In this document: positions 38,504 through 52,794 of the stretch, in pieces
Layout: each line of letters opens with the position of its first letter
Numbering within the stretch: the stretch's first letter is position 1
Source: Thauera sp. 28
Lineage (GTDB): Bacteria > Pseudomonadota > Gammaproteobacteria > Burkholderiales > Rhodocyclaceae
Length of the DNA: 64,000 bases
Direction of reading: 5' to 3'
NCBI RefSeq assembly: GCF_000310145.2
Contig: NZ_AMXA01000004.1
Span: forward strand, 62,001 to 126,000
Notes under the pieces: generated by a model
Database searches by the model: none
Told to the model about the DNA's origin: nothing
Seen by the model: the letters and a program-made list of their open reading frames with translations, nothing else
Position numbers and translations under genes: made by a program

Positions 38504-38530
38504 GCGGCGGCGGCAGCTGTTACAATGCCG

Positions 38531-38564
38531 GGGCGGGCATTCCGAAAGGGTGCCCGCCCTTTTT
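38531..38564 (+). terminator. intrinsic terminator between pilQ and aroK
   Basis: GGGCGGGCA at 38531-38539 pairs perfectly with TGCCCGCCC at 38551-38559, followed by five T at 38560-38564. It closes the pil operon 26 bases before the aroK start. A TACAAT box at 38521-38526 lies just upstream of the hairpin. Confidence 0.88.
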
Positions 38565-38589
38565 CATCTCGACTTCCGGCGAGTCACGC

Positions 38590-39120
38590 GTGAGCTGTCT
38601 GATACTGATCGGCATGATGGGCGCCGGCAAGACCACGGTAGGCAAGGAGCTGGCGCGGCGGCGCAAGCTGCGCTTTGCCGACTGCGACCACGAGATCGTT
38701 GCCCGTACCGGGGTGACTATCCCGACCATTTTCGAAATCGAGGGCGAGACGGGTTTTCGGCGTCGTGAGACGCAGATGATGGATGAGCTGACCCTGGAGC
38801 CGGACATCGTCATCGCCACCGGTGGCGGCGTGGTGATTGCCCCCGAGAACCGTGCGCTGATGCGCGAGCGTGGTGTGGTGGTTTACCTCAACGTGCCGCC
38901 GCAGATCCTGTACGAGCGCACCCGCCACGATCGCAACCGCCCGCTGCTTCAGGTGGAGAACCCGCGCCAGCGCATCGATGAACTCTACCGTCAGCGCGAT
39001 CCGCTCTATCGCGAGGTGGCCCACATCATCGTCGATGGCGGGCGCACGAATCCCGGAACCATGGTGCGCCTGATCGAGGACGCGCTGAAGAAACGCGAGC
39101 ACAGTACATGCAGACCCTGA
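38590..39120 (+). CDS. aroK: shikimate kinase
   Basis: A 176-residue P-loop kinase phosphorylating shikimate at position 3. Walker A is [14 protein letters not shown] (residues 8-21), the shikimate-binding DxD region DCDHEIV is near 33, and the glycine-rich GGGVV follows TGG near 78. The start is GTG 38590, required to keep the standard N-terminus before the P-loop. It overlaps aroB by 13 bases. The pilQ-aroK-aroB order is conserved in many proteobacteria. Confidence 0.95.
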   Translation: MSCLILIGMMGAGKTTVGKELARRRKLRFADCDHEIVARTGVTIPTIFEIEGETGFRRRETQMMDELTLEPDIVIATGGGVVIAPENRALMRERGVVVYLNVPPQILYERTRHDRNRPLLQVENPRQRIDELYRQRDPLYREVAHIIVDGGRTNPGTMVRLIEDALKKREHSTCRP

Positions 39121-40190
39121 ACGTCGCTCTCGGCGATCGCGCCTATCCCATTCACATTGGTCGCAGCCTGCTCGGGCGAGCCGATTTGATCCTGCCCCAC
39201 CTCAGGACGCGACGCGTGGCGATCGTCACCAACGACACCGTCGGCCCGCTCTACCTTGAGGTCCTGAGCACGGCGCTGGCGCAGGCGGGGGTTGGCGTCT
39301 CTGCGGTCAGCCTGCCGGATGGCGAGGCCTACAAGGACTGGGAGACCCTCAACAGGATCTTCGACATGCTGCTTGCCGAGCGCTGCGAGCGTTCCACCAC
39401 CCTGATCGCACTGGGGGGGGGTGTCGTGGGCGACATGGGGGGCTTCGCCGCTGCCTGCTACCAGCGCGGCATGCCCTTCATCCAGGTGCCGACCACGCTG
39501 CTGGCCCAGGTCGACTCCTCGGTGGGCGGCAAGACGGCGATCAATCATCCACTCGGCAAGAACATGATCGGCGCCTTCTACCAGCCCCGCCTGGTGCTGG
39601 CCGACATCGATACGCTGGCCACGCTGCCTGATCGCGAGCTCTCTGCAGGCCTGGCCGAGGTCATCAAGTACGGGCTGATTCGCGACCCCGAGTTCCTCGC
39701 CTGGCTTGAGCAGAACCTTGAGCGCCTGGTGGCGCGTGACGCCGATGCGCTGGCGTATGCGATCGAGCGTTCCTGCCGCAACAAGGCCGAGGTGGTGGCT
39801 GCGGATGAGACTGAGCAGGGCGAGCGCGCGCTGCTGAACCTCGGCCACACTTTCGGCCATGCGATCGAGACCGGCCTTGGCTATGGCGAATGGCTTCATG
39901 GCGAGGCGGTGGCTGCCGGCGCCATGATGGCAGCGGAGTTGTCGCGTCGTCTCGGTTGGCTGGGCGAAGCCGAGGTCGCGCGAGTTGGCGCGCTGTTCGA
40001 GCGTGCGCGGCTGCCTGTGTGGGGGCCGCTGCTCGGGGCTGAGCGCTATCTCGAGCTCATGGCGCACGACAAGAAGGTGGAGGCGGGGCGCCTGCGCCTC
40101 GTGCTGCTGCGTGAGCTGGGGCGTGCGGTGATCCACGGCGATGCGCAGCAGACCGATATCGCCGCCGCCATCGAGGCGCGCTGCCGCTGA
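39108..40190 (+). CDS. aroB: 3-dehydroquinate synthase
   Basis: A 360-residue NAD- and zinc-dependent enzyme that cyclises DAHP to 3-dehydroquinate. Motifs: [13 protein letters not shown], the NAD-binding [34 protein letters not shown], and zinc ligands in [18 protein letters not shown] and LHGEAVAAG. Its start lies inside the aroK coding end, so the two shikimate genes are translationally coupled; aroQ, the next pathway enzyme, is about 8 kb downstream. Confidence 0.96.
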   Translation: MQTLNVALGDRAYPIHIGRSLLGRADLILPHLRTRRVAIVTNDTVGPLYLEVLSTALAQAGVGVSAVSLPDGEAYKDWETLNRIFDMLLAERCERSTTLIALGGGVVGDMGGFAAACYQRGMPFIQVPTTLLAQVDSSVGGKTAINHPLGKNMIGAFYQPRLVLADIDTLATLPDRELSAGLAEVIKYGLIRDPEFLAWLEQNLERLVARDADALAYAIERSCRNKAEVVAADETEQGERALLNLGHTFGHAIETGLGYGEWLHGEAVAAGAMMAAELSRRLGWLGEAEVARVGALFERARLPVWGPLLGAERYLELMAHDKKVEAGRLRLVLLRELGRAVIHGDAQQTDIAAAIEARCR

Positions 40191-40228
40191 GCGCTTGCGC
40201 GTTGCGAGTCTGAACAGAGGAGATGCCG

Positions 40229-41353
40229 ATGCTGCAGCTTGCGCCGTACGCGGTCACCGAACACAACTCGCGTGGCCGTGCCCACGACGAACCCGTGCCG
40301 GTGGCGCGCGGTCAGTTCCAGCGCGACCGTGATCGTATCGTGCATTCCACTGCGTTTCGTCGCCTCGAGTACAAGACCCAGGTGTTTGTGAATCACGAGG
40401 GCGACCTGTTTCGAACCCGCCTTACTCACAGTATCGAGGTGGCGCAGATCACCCGTGGCATCGCCCGCCAGCTTGGGCTTAACGAGGATCTCGCCGAATC
40501 CATCGCGCTTGCCCACGATCTTGGCCACACGCCTTTCGGCCATGCCGGCCAGGAGGCGCTCAATGCCTGCATGCGCGACCACGGCGGTTTCGAGCACAAC
40601 CTGCAGTCGTTGCGCACGGTGGACGTACTCGAGGACCGCTATGCCGCCTTTGACGGCCTGAACCTCATGTTCGAGACCCGCGAGGGCATCCTCAAGCACT
40701 GCTCGCGCGCCAATGCCGAACGCCTGGGCGATGTCGGTCGGCGCTTCCTCGAAGGAACCCAGCCCTCGCTCGAGGCCCAGCTCGCCAATCTTGCCGACGA
40801 GATCGCCTACAACAACCACGATGTGGACGATGGGCTGCGCTCGGGTCTGATCACGCTCGAACAGCTCGAAGAGGTCGCTCTGTTCGCCGCGCAGCGTCGC
40901 GAAGTCGAGGCGCGCTGGCCCGGGCTGGCGGGACGCAAGCTGATCAACGAGACCGTGCGCCGCATGATCCATCTGATGGTCATCGATCTGCTCGAGCAAA
41001 CGCGCGCCAATGTCGCCTCGGCCGGTGTCGCCTCGCTCGACGACGTTCGTCGCGCGCCCCGCCTGGTGGCGTATTCCGAGGCGCTGCTGGTGCAACTGCG
41101 CGAACTCAAGGCCTTCCTGCGCGAGAACCTTTACCGCCACTACCAGGTGCTGCGCATGACGAACAAGGCGCGCCGCATCGTCAGCGATCTGTTTGCCGCG
41201 TTCATGGACGATCCGCACATCCTGCCGCCGCAGTACCAGGCGATGGCGCGCGATGACAAGGCGCGGGCCATCGCCGACTATATCGCGGGCATGACCGACC
41301 GCTACGCCATGAAGGAGCATCGGCGCTTGTTCGCCGTTGGCGAGATCCACTGA
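40229..41353 (+). CDS. dgt: dGTPase-like HD-domain nucleotide triphosphohydrolase
   Basis: A 374-residue HD-domain protein of the deoxyguanosinetriphosphate triphosphohydrolase-like family, removing triphosphate from dNTPs. Metal ligands are His67 in [11 protein letters not shown] and His96-Asp97 in [15 protein letters not shown], with a further Asp in [15 protein letters not shown]. An N-terminal [19 protein letters not shown] segment is diagnostic. ATG 40229 is preferred over 40223 because GAGGAG at 40217-40222 needs a spacer. Adjacent to aroB, as in many betaproteobacteria. Confidence 0.9.
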   Translation: MLQLAPYAVTEHNSRGRAHDEPVPVARGQFQRDRDRIVHSTAFRRLEYKTQVFVNHEGDLFRTRLTHSIEVAQITRGIARQLGLNEDLAESIALAHDLGHTPFGHAGQEALNACMRDHGGFEHNLQSLRTVDVLEDRYAAFDGLNLMFETREGILKHCSRANAERLGDVGRRFLEGTQPSLEAQLANLADEIAYNNHDVDDGLRSGLITLEQLEEVALFAAQRREVEARWPGLAGRKLINETVRRMIHLMVIDLLEQTRANVASAGVASLDDVRRAPRLVAYSEALLVQLRELKAFLRENLYRHYQVLRMTNKARRIVSDLFAAFMDDPHILPPQYQAMARDDKARAIADYIAGMTDRYAMKEHRRLFAVGEIH

Positions 41354-41429
41354 TTCGTGCCACATGCACCCGCCCAATGGCGCACAGGAATACCTTGCTC
41401 CAGATCGCTGCCGCAGTGCAAAAAAATTC

Positions 41430-41458
41430 TTGAACCCAGCGTTTTGCGGGCGTATAGT
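41430..41458 (+). promoter_or_regulatory. sigma-70 promoter upstream of gltB
   Basis: TTGAAC at 41430-41435, a 17-base spacer and TATAGT at 41453-41458 (five of six). A run of seven A (CAAAAAAATTC) directly upstream of the -35 box could act as an UP element. The transcript would start near 41465, about 230 bases before gltB. Confidence 0.75.
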
Positions 41459-41547
41459 TTTTTTCGTCAACAGCCTGTCTGGTGGCGGTGTCCAAAATGG
41501 TGCATGCGGGCTATTTGCCCAATCTGCCTGGTCATCCAAAAGCTGTT

Positions 41548-41568
41548 TTTGCACCAAGTTGGTGCAAA
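41548..41568. promoter_or_regulatory. perfect 21-base palindrome, NtrC-like site in the gltB leader
   Basis: TTTGCACCAA at 41548-41557 and TTGGTGCAAA at 41559-41568 are exact inverted copies around one G. The core TGCACCAAGTTGGTGCA closely matches the enterobacterial NtrC enhancer consensus (GCACC-N5-GGTGC). It lies about 90 bases downstream of the predicted start point and 130 upstream of gltB, a position more suited to repression or roadblock than activation from the sigma-70 promoter. Confidence 0.6.
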
Positions 41569-41572
41569 TCAC

Positions 41573-41602
41573 AAAGCCGGTGCGCGCGCGCCCGGCTTTT
41601 TT
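41573..41602 (+). terminator. intrinsic terminator or attenuator in the gltB leader
   Basis: AAAGCCGG at 41573-41580 pairs with CCGGCTTT at 41592-41599 around an alternating GC loop, followed by T to 41602. Outer bases CACAAA/TTTGTG can extend the stem. It lies between the promoter at 41430 and gltB, so it either attenuates gltB, ends a leader RNA of about 140 bases, or terminates dgt read-through. Confidence 0.75.
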
Positions 41603-41694
41603 GTGCGCGTTCGGTTTTATCGGACCTGACTCCGGTCCGACTGGCCTCCCTGGGCTCCTGCGCGTGATCTTGCGTGTCGTTTGAGGAAAAGAAG

Positions 41695-47841
<6,147 letters not shown>

Positions 47842-47867
47842 TATCCTCTGCGCTGAAGCGATTCGCG

Positions 47868-47894
47868 AAAGGCGGTCTGCGGGCCGCCTTTTTT
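47868..47894 (+). terminator. intrinsic terminator of gltBD
   Basis: AAAGGCGG at 47868-47875 pairs with CCGCCTTT at 47884-47891, with six T at 47889-47894. It lies 26 bases after the gltD stop and just before aroQ. Confidence 0.88.
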
Positions 47895-47922
47895 ACGACT
47901 GTGTTTTGCGGAGTCCTGCCCC

Positions 47923-48357
47923 ATGCCCAAGGTTCTCGTCATCAACGGCCCCAACCTAAACCTGCTCGGTACGCGCGAGCCCGAGATCTACGGCGCCACC
48001 ACCCTTGCCGATGTCGAGCGCGGCCTGCAGGAGCAGGGCGAGGCGCTGGGCGTCGAGGTGCTGTGCTTCCAGAGCAACCATGAAGGCGCGATTGTCGATC
48101 GCATCCATGCCGCGCGTGGCGAGGGCGTCGCCTGGGTGCTCATCAACCCGGGTGCCTACACGCATACCAGCGTGGCGATCCGCGATGCGCTTGCCGGGGT
48201 GGCGATCCCCTTCGTCGAGGTGCATATCTCGAACGTGCACAAGCGCGAGCCCTTCCGTCACCACTCGTACTTGTCGGATGTTGCCGAGGCGGTGATGGCC
48301 GGCTTCGGCACTCAGGGCTACGGACTTGCGCTGCAGTTCGTCGCTTCCCGTTGCTGA
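47923..48357 (+). CDS. aroQ: type II 3-dehydroquinate dehydratase
   Basis: A 144-residue dodecameric enzyme converting 3-dehydroquinate to 3-dehydroshikimate. [17 protein letters not shown] contains the catalytic loop Arg18 and Tyr23; [27 protein letters not shown] and [18 protein letters not shown] hold the other active-site residues, including the catalytic His. It lies between the gltBD terminator and a divergently functioning membrane gene on the same strand. Confidence 0.96.
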   Translation: MPKVLVINGPNLNLLGTREPEIYGATTLADVERGLQEQGEALGVEVLCFQSNHEGAIVDRIHAARGEGVAWVLINPGAYTHTSVAIRDALAGVAIPFVEVHISNVHKREPFRHHSYLSDVAEAVMAGFGTQGYGLALQFVASRC

Positions 48358-48499
48358 GACCGTGAGTGGGCGGCTGCGGGTCGCAAAGACTTGTCGCAAT
48401 TTGCGTTGTTGCATTGCGGGGAAAAGCGGACGCGTTCGATAACAGACGATTGTTACACGCGTATTATCCTCACTCCCGATTTTCTTCCGGAGTGCCGCC

Positions 48500-50479
48500 G
48501 TGCCCACGTCCGCAAGCCGTTCCCCCGCCAGGTCCGAGTCACAGTCAGCGGCGCAGTCTCCCGCTGTCGGCGTCACGCGTCCGCGCGCAGGGCTTCGTCA
48601 CGTGCGCGAGTGGGGCTATGCGTTGGGCCTGGTGGCCGCCTGGTATGCGCTCGCACAATGGGCCAGCGCCCATTTCCTGGATGTGGCGCCGCGTCCGGAC
48701 GCCTGGCTGCGTGACCTCTCCGCACACCTGCTGATCGGCGGCCTGCTGTTCCTGATGGCGCGCAGCGTCGCGCGCTTCGGCGTGGCGATGGCCGTGCTGT
48801 TCTCTGCGTTTACGGTAGGTAATGCGCTCAAACTTGCGGTGCTGGGCGGCCCGGTCATGCCCGACGACTTCGTCGCGGCACGAAATCTCTTTTTGTTGCT
48901 GGAAGGCTGGCAGCTTTGGGGCAGCGTGGCGATGCTCGCGTTGCCGCTGGGGGCTCTGGCCTGGATGTTCGCCTGGCGCCGTCCGCGCGCCTGGGGCACC
49001 GTGGCCGCGGTGGCCGCGGGCGTCTGGATGATCGTTGCCCAGCCGGCCGTGGTCACGAGCTGGATGGATGCCCGCTTTGGCGACTGGGTGTGGAACCAGC
49101 GCGGCAACTATGAGATGCGCGGCCTGCCCATTCATCTGGTGCAGGAGGCGGCGCGCAACCTTGCGCGCAGGGGGGCTGCACCGGCCTCCGACGAGGTTGA
49201 TGGCGCGCTCGCCCTGCTCGGTGCGACTCAGCCCAGCCCCTTCATGCGCGCCGCGGCCCGTCGTGACGGACGGGGCGGGCGCAATGTGCACATGATCGTG
49301 CTCGAGTCCTTCTGGGATCCGGTGGCGCTCAAGGCGGCCGGTCTGTCGGCCGACCCGCTCGATCCGGCCTTCCGCAAGCTGTGGAAAGCTGCCGGCAACG
49401 CCAAGGTGATGTCGCCGGTGTTCGGCGGCTACACTGCAAATGCCGAGTTCGAGGCCTTGTGCGGCTTCCCGGTGATGACCGATGCCGTCTTCTTCGAAGG
49501 CCGGCTGCGGCGCGACGTGCCCTGCCTGCCGCGTCACCTGGGCGAGGCCGGCTACCGCAGCTACGCCTCGCACCCGAATGCGGCGCCGTTCTGGAACCGC
49601 ATCAACGCCTACCGACGCATTGGTTTCGAGCACTACTGGTCCGACCGCGACTTCGAACTCGACGACATGAACCGCGAGTTCCTCAGCGATGCGTCGCTCT
49701 ATCGCCAGGTGCTCGAACGCATCGGCCCTGAGCTCGGTAATGGCCAGCCGGTGTTCAACTATGTGCTGACCTATTTTGGCCACCTCGACTATCCGCTCAA
49801 CGCGCAGCGCCCGCAGGTCATCGATACCAGGACCGACAACGCCCTGGTCAAGGCTTATGCCAACACGGTGTATTACAAGTCGCGCGAACTGATGGCCTTC
49901 CTCGGCGAACTGCGCGGGCGTGACCCCGACGCCATCATCGTGCTGTTCGGCGACCATCTGCCTTCGCTGGGCTGGAACCATGGCGGCTATGCCGAGTCAG
50001 GCCTGCTCGCGCCGAACCGCGCACAGTTCGACGACCCCATGTTCCGTACCCTGGTGTCGACTCCGCTCGTGGTCATCGACGGCAAGCGTGGTCCCTTGCG
50101 CACCGGCGACCTGCCGATCTACGCCTTGCCCGCGCTCATCCTCGATCTGCTCGACGACGAGCGTGAGACCATGCTGCGCTTTGCTGCGCGCAGTGACGAT
50201 GCGGTCCGAATCCGCCCCTTGCCCGGGGTCCAGCTGGCGCTCGAAGGCAAGCGCCTCACGGTGTGCCGCAATGGCGAACTCCTGCCCGAGTGCGAGCCGG
50301 TTGCCGCCTGGGTTGCAGCCATCGAGACGCTCAAGCGCGACCTCTTCAGCGGCGCCCAACATGCGCTGCAGGCTCCGGCAGGCAAGCCGATGCTGCAGAC
50401 GGTGGAGCTGGAGGCCGAGGAGGTGACGGTGGAAGCCGCGCTCGATACCTTGGCCGCCGAGGGCGCGCCGGACGTCTGA
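48500..50479 (+). CDS. LTA-synthase-like membrane sulfatase-fold phosphotransferase
   Basis: A 659-residue protein starting at GTG 48500 after CGGAGT. A polar Ser-rich N-terminus is followed by about five membrane helices (residues 40-200) and a periplasmic alkaline-phosphatase/sulfatase-fold domain: VLESFWDP near 265, GGYTANAEFEALCGFP with the predicted nucleophile Thr312, and a metal motif VLFGDHLPSLG near 480. In Gram-negative bacteria such enzymes include OpgB/OpgE-type phosphoglycerol or phosphoethanolamine transferases acting on periplasmic glucans. The precise acceptor is not deducible. A Glu-rich C-terminal tail is unusual. Confidence 0.8.
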   Translation: MPTSASRSPARSESQSAAQSPAVGVTRPRAGLRHVREWGYALGLVAAWYALAQWASAHFLDVAPRPDAWLRDLSAHLLIGGLLFLMARSVARFGVAMAVLFSAFTVGNALKLAVLGGPVMPDDFVAARNLFLLLEGWQLWGSVAMLALPLGALAWMFAWRRPRAWGTVAAVAAGVWMIVAQPAVVTSWMDARFGDWVWNQRGNYEMRGLPIHLVQEAARNLARRGAAPASDEVDGALALLGATQPSPFMRAAARRDGRGGRNVHMIVLESFWDPVALKAAGLSADPLDPAFRKLWKAAGNAKVMSPVFGGYTANAEFEALCGFPVMTDAVFFEGRLRRDVPCLPRHLGEAGYRSYASHPNAAPFWNRINAYRRIGFEHYWSDRDFELDDMNREFLSDASLYRQVLERIGPELGNGQPVFNYVLTYFGHLDYPLNAQRPQVIDTRTDNALVKAYANTVYYKSRELMAFLGELRGRDPDAIIVLFGDHLPSLGWNHGGYAESGLLAPNRAQFDDPMFRTLVSTPLVVIDGKRGPLRTGDLPIYALPALILDLLDDERETMLRFAARSDDAVRIRPLPGVQLALEGKRLTVCRNGELLPECEPVAAWVAAIETLKRDLFSGAQHALQAPAGKPMLQTVELEAEEVTVEAALDTLAAEGAPDV

Positions 50480-50526
50480 CGCCGCCCCGCCTGGGGGGGC
50501 GTGCGCGCTGCGCAGCTTGAGCCCTT

Positions 50527-51780
50527 TCAGGCAACTTCAGCTAGATGCACCGCGGGTGCGTGCCCCGCAACCAGGTCGCTCAGCGCGGCGGCCGATCCGC
50601 AGGCCATGGTCCATCCGAGTGTGCCGTGGCCGGTGTTCAGCCACAGGTTCTCGTAGCGGGTTGCGCCCACGAGGGGTACGCCTCCCGGGGTCGCTGGTCG
50701 AAGCCCGCACCAGGTCTTTGCTGCGCCCGCGGGCCTGAGCTGAGGGAACAGCTCGTGCACCCGGCGCATCATGGCCTCCTGGCGGACGAGGTTGGGGCGC
50801 AGGTTGAAGCCGTCGAACTCGGCCGTACCGGCGACCCGCAGCGAGTTCCCCAGGCGCGAGAACACGAGTTTGTGGCCGTCATCGGTCAGGCTGGTGAACG
50901 GCGCAACGCTATCTTCTGAGAGGGGAATCGTCGCCGAGTAGCCCTTGGCCGGATAAATGGGTGCGCGAATGCCCAGTGGCGTCAGCAGCTGTGGGCTGGC
51001 GCTGCCCGTGGCGACGATGAAACCATCCGCTTCGATGTGCTCGCCCTGAAGCGTACGTGCAGCAGCAATGCGCTGCCCTGTGCGCTCAAGGTTCGTGATC
51101 GTGGTGCCGAAGCGAAATGCCACGCCGGCGCGCCGGCAGCGCTCGCCGAGGCTTCGGGTGAAGCGATGTGCATCCCCGGACTCATCGTCGGCGGTGAAGT
51201 CACCGCCCACCAGCAGCTTGCGGGCACCCTCGAGCGCGGGTTCGATCGCAATGCACTCATCGACCCCGACTGGCCGCCGGTCACAACCGAAGTCGCGCAG
51301 GACAGATGCCGCACGCAGCGCGTGCTCATACTCCCGGCGGTCGGTGTAGAAGTGCAGGATCCCGCGTTCCTGATGGTCGTAGTCAAGCGGGCAATCCTCT
51401 GCAAAGGCGGCGCGCAGCCTCTGTAGTTCGCTGCGGCTGTAGCGCGCCAACTCCACGATGCGTCCAATGTTGGCGCGTGTGCGCCACGGCAGGCATTCGC
51501 GGAGGAAGGCCGCCGACCAGTTTAGCAGTGCCCTGTCGGCGCGCAGCCGGAAGCGCAGTGGCGCGTCTTCGCGACCGAGCCAGTACAGGGCTTTCAAAGG
51601 CGTACGCGGGCTTGCCCAAGGTTCGGCATGCGACACCGAGATCTGCCCGCCATTGGCATAGCTGGTCTCCATGCCGGCATCGGGTTGGCGATCTATGACC
51701 GTCACCTCGAAGCCCTTGCTGTGCAAGTACCAGGCAGTGCTGATGCCGATGACGCCGCCGCCGAGCACCGCAATCCTCAT
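50527..51780 (-). CDS. DadA-like FAD-dependent amine/D-amino-acid dehydrogenase
   Basis: A 417-residue flavoprotein of the DAO/DadA family. The FAD motif VLGGGVIGISTAWYLHSKG is at residues 5-23, SYANGGQISVSHAEPWASP follows, and KTWCGLRPATPGGVPLVG with LNTGHGTLGWTMACGS close the flavin site. It would oxidise an amine to an imine, passing electrons to the respiratory chain. It lies 33 bases downstream of an IclR gene on the same strand, next to xsc. The large subunit of taurine dehydrogenase (TauY) is also of this family, so a sulfonated amine is a plausible substrate; a D-amino acid is the alternative. No TauX-like small subunit is seen. Confidence 0.8.
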   Translation of the reverse strand: MRIAVLGGGVIGISTAWYLHSKGFEVTVIDRQPDAGMETSYANGGQISVSHAEPWASPRTPLKALYWLGREDAPLRFRLRADRALLNWSAAFLRECLPWRTRANIGRIVELARYSRSELQRLRAAFAEDCPLDYDHQERGILHFYTDRREYEHALRAASVLRDFGCDRRPVGVDECIAIEPALEGARKLLVGGDFTADDESGDAHRFTRSLGERCRRAGVAFRFGTTITNLERTGQRIAAARTLQGEHIEADGFIVATGSASPQLLTPLGIRAPIYPAKGYSATIPLSEDSVAPFTSLTDDGHKLVFSRLGNSLRVAGTAEFDGFNLRPNLVRQEAMMRRVHELFPQLRPAGAAKTWCGLRPATPGGVPLVGATRYENLWLNTGHGTLGWTMACGSAAALSDLVAGHAPAVHLAEVA

Positions 51781-51813
51781 CCTGGCCTCCCCGATCCACG
51801 TGCTGGTTCTGAC

Positions 51814-52635
51814 TCAGGCGCACTCGGCCTGCGAGCTACCGGCGCTGTCGGCTTCGATTGCCGCCAGTGCCGAGGCCGCGCGGCGCAGCGCCGGTAAGGA
51901 GTCGAGAGCGTTGCGTTCGGTCATCCGCATGATCGGGGCCTGCATGGCGATGCCCATGTTCGAACGCCCCTCGGGCGCGGGCACAAGGACGGCAATGCAG
52001 AACAGGCCGGGCAGAAACTCCTCGTTGTCGAAGGCATAGCCAAGCTCGCGCACCTGCTCGATTTCGGCTTCAAGGGCGTTCAGGTTGGTGAGCGTACGCG
52101 TCGTGTATTGCATCAGCGGCGCGTTGGCGAGCAGTCGGCGGCGTTGGGCGGGTGTCATCTGTGCCAGGAACAGCTTGCCGCTTGCGGAGCAGTGCGCCGG
52201 AACCCGCGAGCCCGGATGCAGATAGAAGCGCAGTGGGGCGGCTGTCTCGACGCGGTCCAGATACAAGACCTCGCTTCCCGACAACGCGGTGATGTTGCAG
52301 CTTTCGCCCACTTCTTCCACGAGCTGCCGCAGCACGGCGTGGCGCGCCCCATGGATCGTGTCATTGAGGAGGAGGTTCTCGGCGAGGCGGCGCAGGCGCG
52401 CGCCGGTGCCGTACTGCCGCCCATCGCTGTCGCGCTGGAGCATGCCTGCCGCCTCCAGTTGCTGGAGCATGCGGTGCAGGGTCGGCTTGGGCAGGCCGGT
52501 TTCCTCGACGAGCCCCTGCAGCGTCACGAGCTGGTCCTTGGCCGCAATGACCTCGAGCAGCGCCAGCAAACGCATGGTGGGGGTATCGCCATCGATCTTG
52601 GCGATCTCGGCGCGGTTCGAACGGAGCTCAGTCAT
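51814..52635 (-). CDS. IclR-family regulator (xsc/dadA side)
   Basis: A 273-residue regulator with an N-terminal winged helix (LLALLEVIAAKDQLVTLQGLVEETG in part, recognition helix PKPTLHRMLQQLEAAG) and a C-terminal effector-binding domain (HCSASGKLFL, RRRLLANAPL, AFDNEEFLPGL). GGAGAGGA precedes the ATG. It is divergent from xsc with a 159-base gap and is followed by the DadA-like gene. A second IclR protein at 58764 is a clear paralogue sharing the same effector-domain motifs. It probably controls xsc and itself; the ligand may be a C2 sulfonate. Confidence 0.88.
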   Translation of the reverse strand: MTELRSNRAEIAKIDGDTPTMRLLALLEVIAAKDQLVTLQGLVEETGLPKPTLHRMLQQLEAAGMLQRDSDGRQYGTGARLRRLAENLLLNDTIHGARHAVLRQLVEEVGESCNITALSGSEVLYLDRVETAAPLRFYLHPGSRVPAHCSASGKLFLAQMTPAQRRRLLANAPLMQYTTRTLTNLNALEAEIEQVRELGYAFDNEEFLPGLFCIAVLVPAPEGRSNMGIAMQAPIMRMTERNALDSLPALRRAASALAAIEADSAGSSQAECA

Positions 52636-52697
52636 GGTGTCCTCTCCGAAATATTCCTGAAAAGTGAACGTATCGTACCGTTTTTTGGAATTTGATG

Positions 52698-52726
52698 TTG
52701 ACCTTTTGGGGTGTTGGACCTAGAGT
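52698..52726 (+). promoter_or_regulatory. sigma-70 promoter of xsc
   Basis: TTGACC at 52698-52703 (five of six), 17-base spacer, TAGAGT at 52721-52726 (four of six). The start point would be near 52733, 60 bases before the xsc ATG. Confidence 0.7.
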
Positions 52727-52745
52727 GCGTTCACGTATCTCGGAT

Positions 52746-52766
52746 ATCGGAATGTTTGGTACCGAT
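52746..52766. promoter_or_regulatory. inverted repeat downstream of the xsc promoter
   Basis: ATCGG at 52746-52750 and CCGAT at 52762-52766 are inverted with an 11-base spacer, about 15-30 bases past the predicted start point. An imperfect AACG...CGTT palindrome also lies upstream of the -35 box at about 52669-52684. Either could be bound by the divergent IclR protein; the match is short, so this is tentative. Confidence 0.35.
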
Positions 52767-52794
52767 TTCGTTCAACTAACTCCCAGGAGACAGC

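Larger units (their letters stand above)
41354..41694. other. 341-base gene-free leader region before gltB
   Basis: This gap holds no credible gene. It contains, in order, an A-tract and a strong sigma-70 promoter (41430-41458), a perfect palindrome resembling an NtrC site (41548-41568), an intrinsic terminator (41573-41602) and the gltB ribosome site (GAGGA at 41682-41686). No terminator for dgt is seen before the promoter. Confidence 0.8.

Noticed and set aside
41581-41592. Alternating GC tract that could adopt Z-DNA
   Set aside because: It is simply the loop of the intrinsic terminator at 41573-41602; nothing else supports a special structure.
41337-41684. Small frames in the dgt-gltB gap
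   Set aside because: They cross a promoter, palindrome and terminator and encode no recognisable protein.
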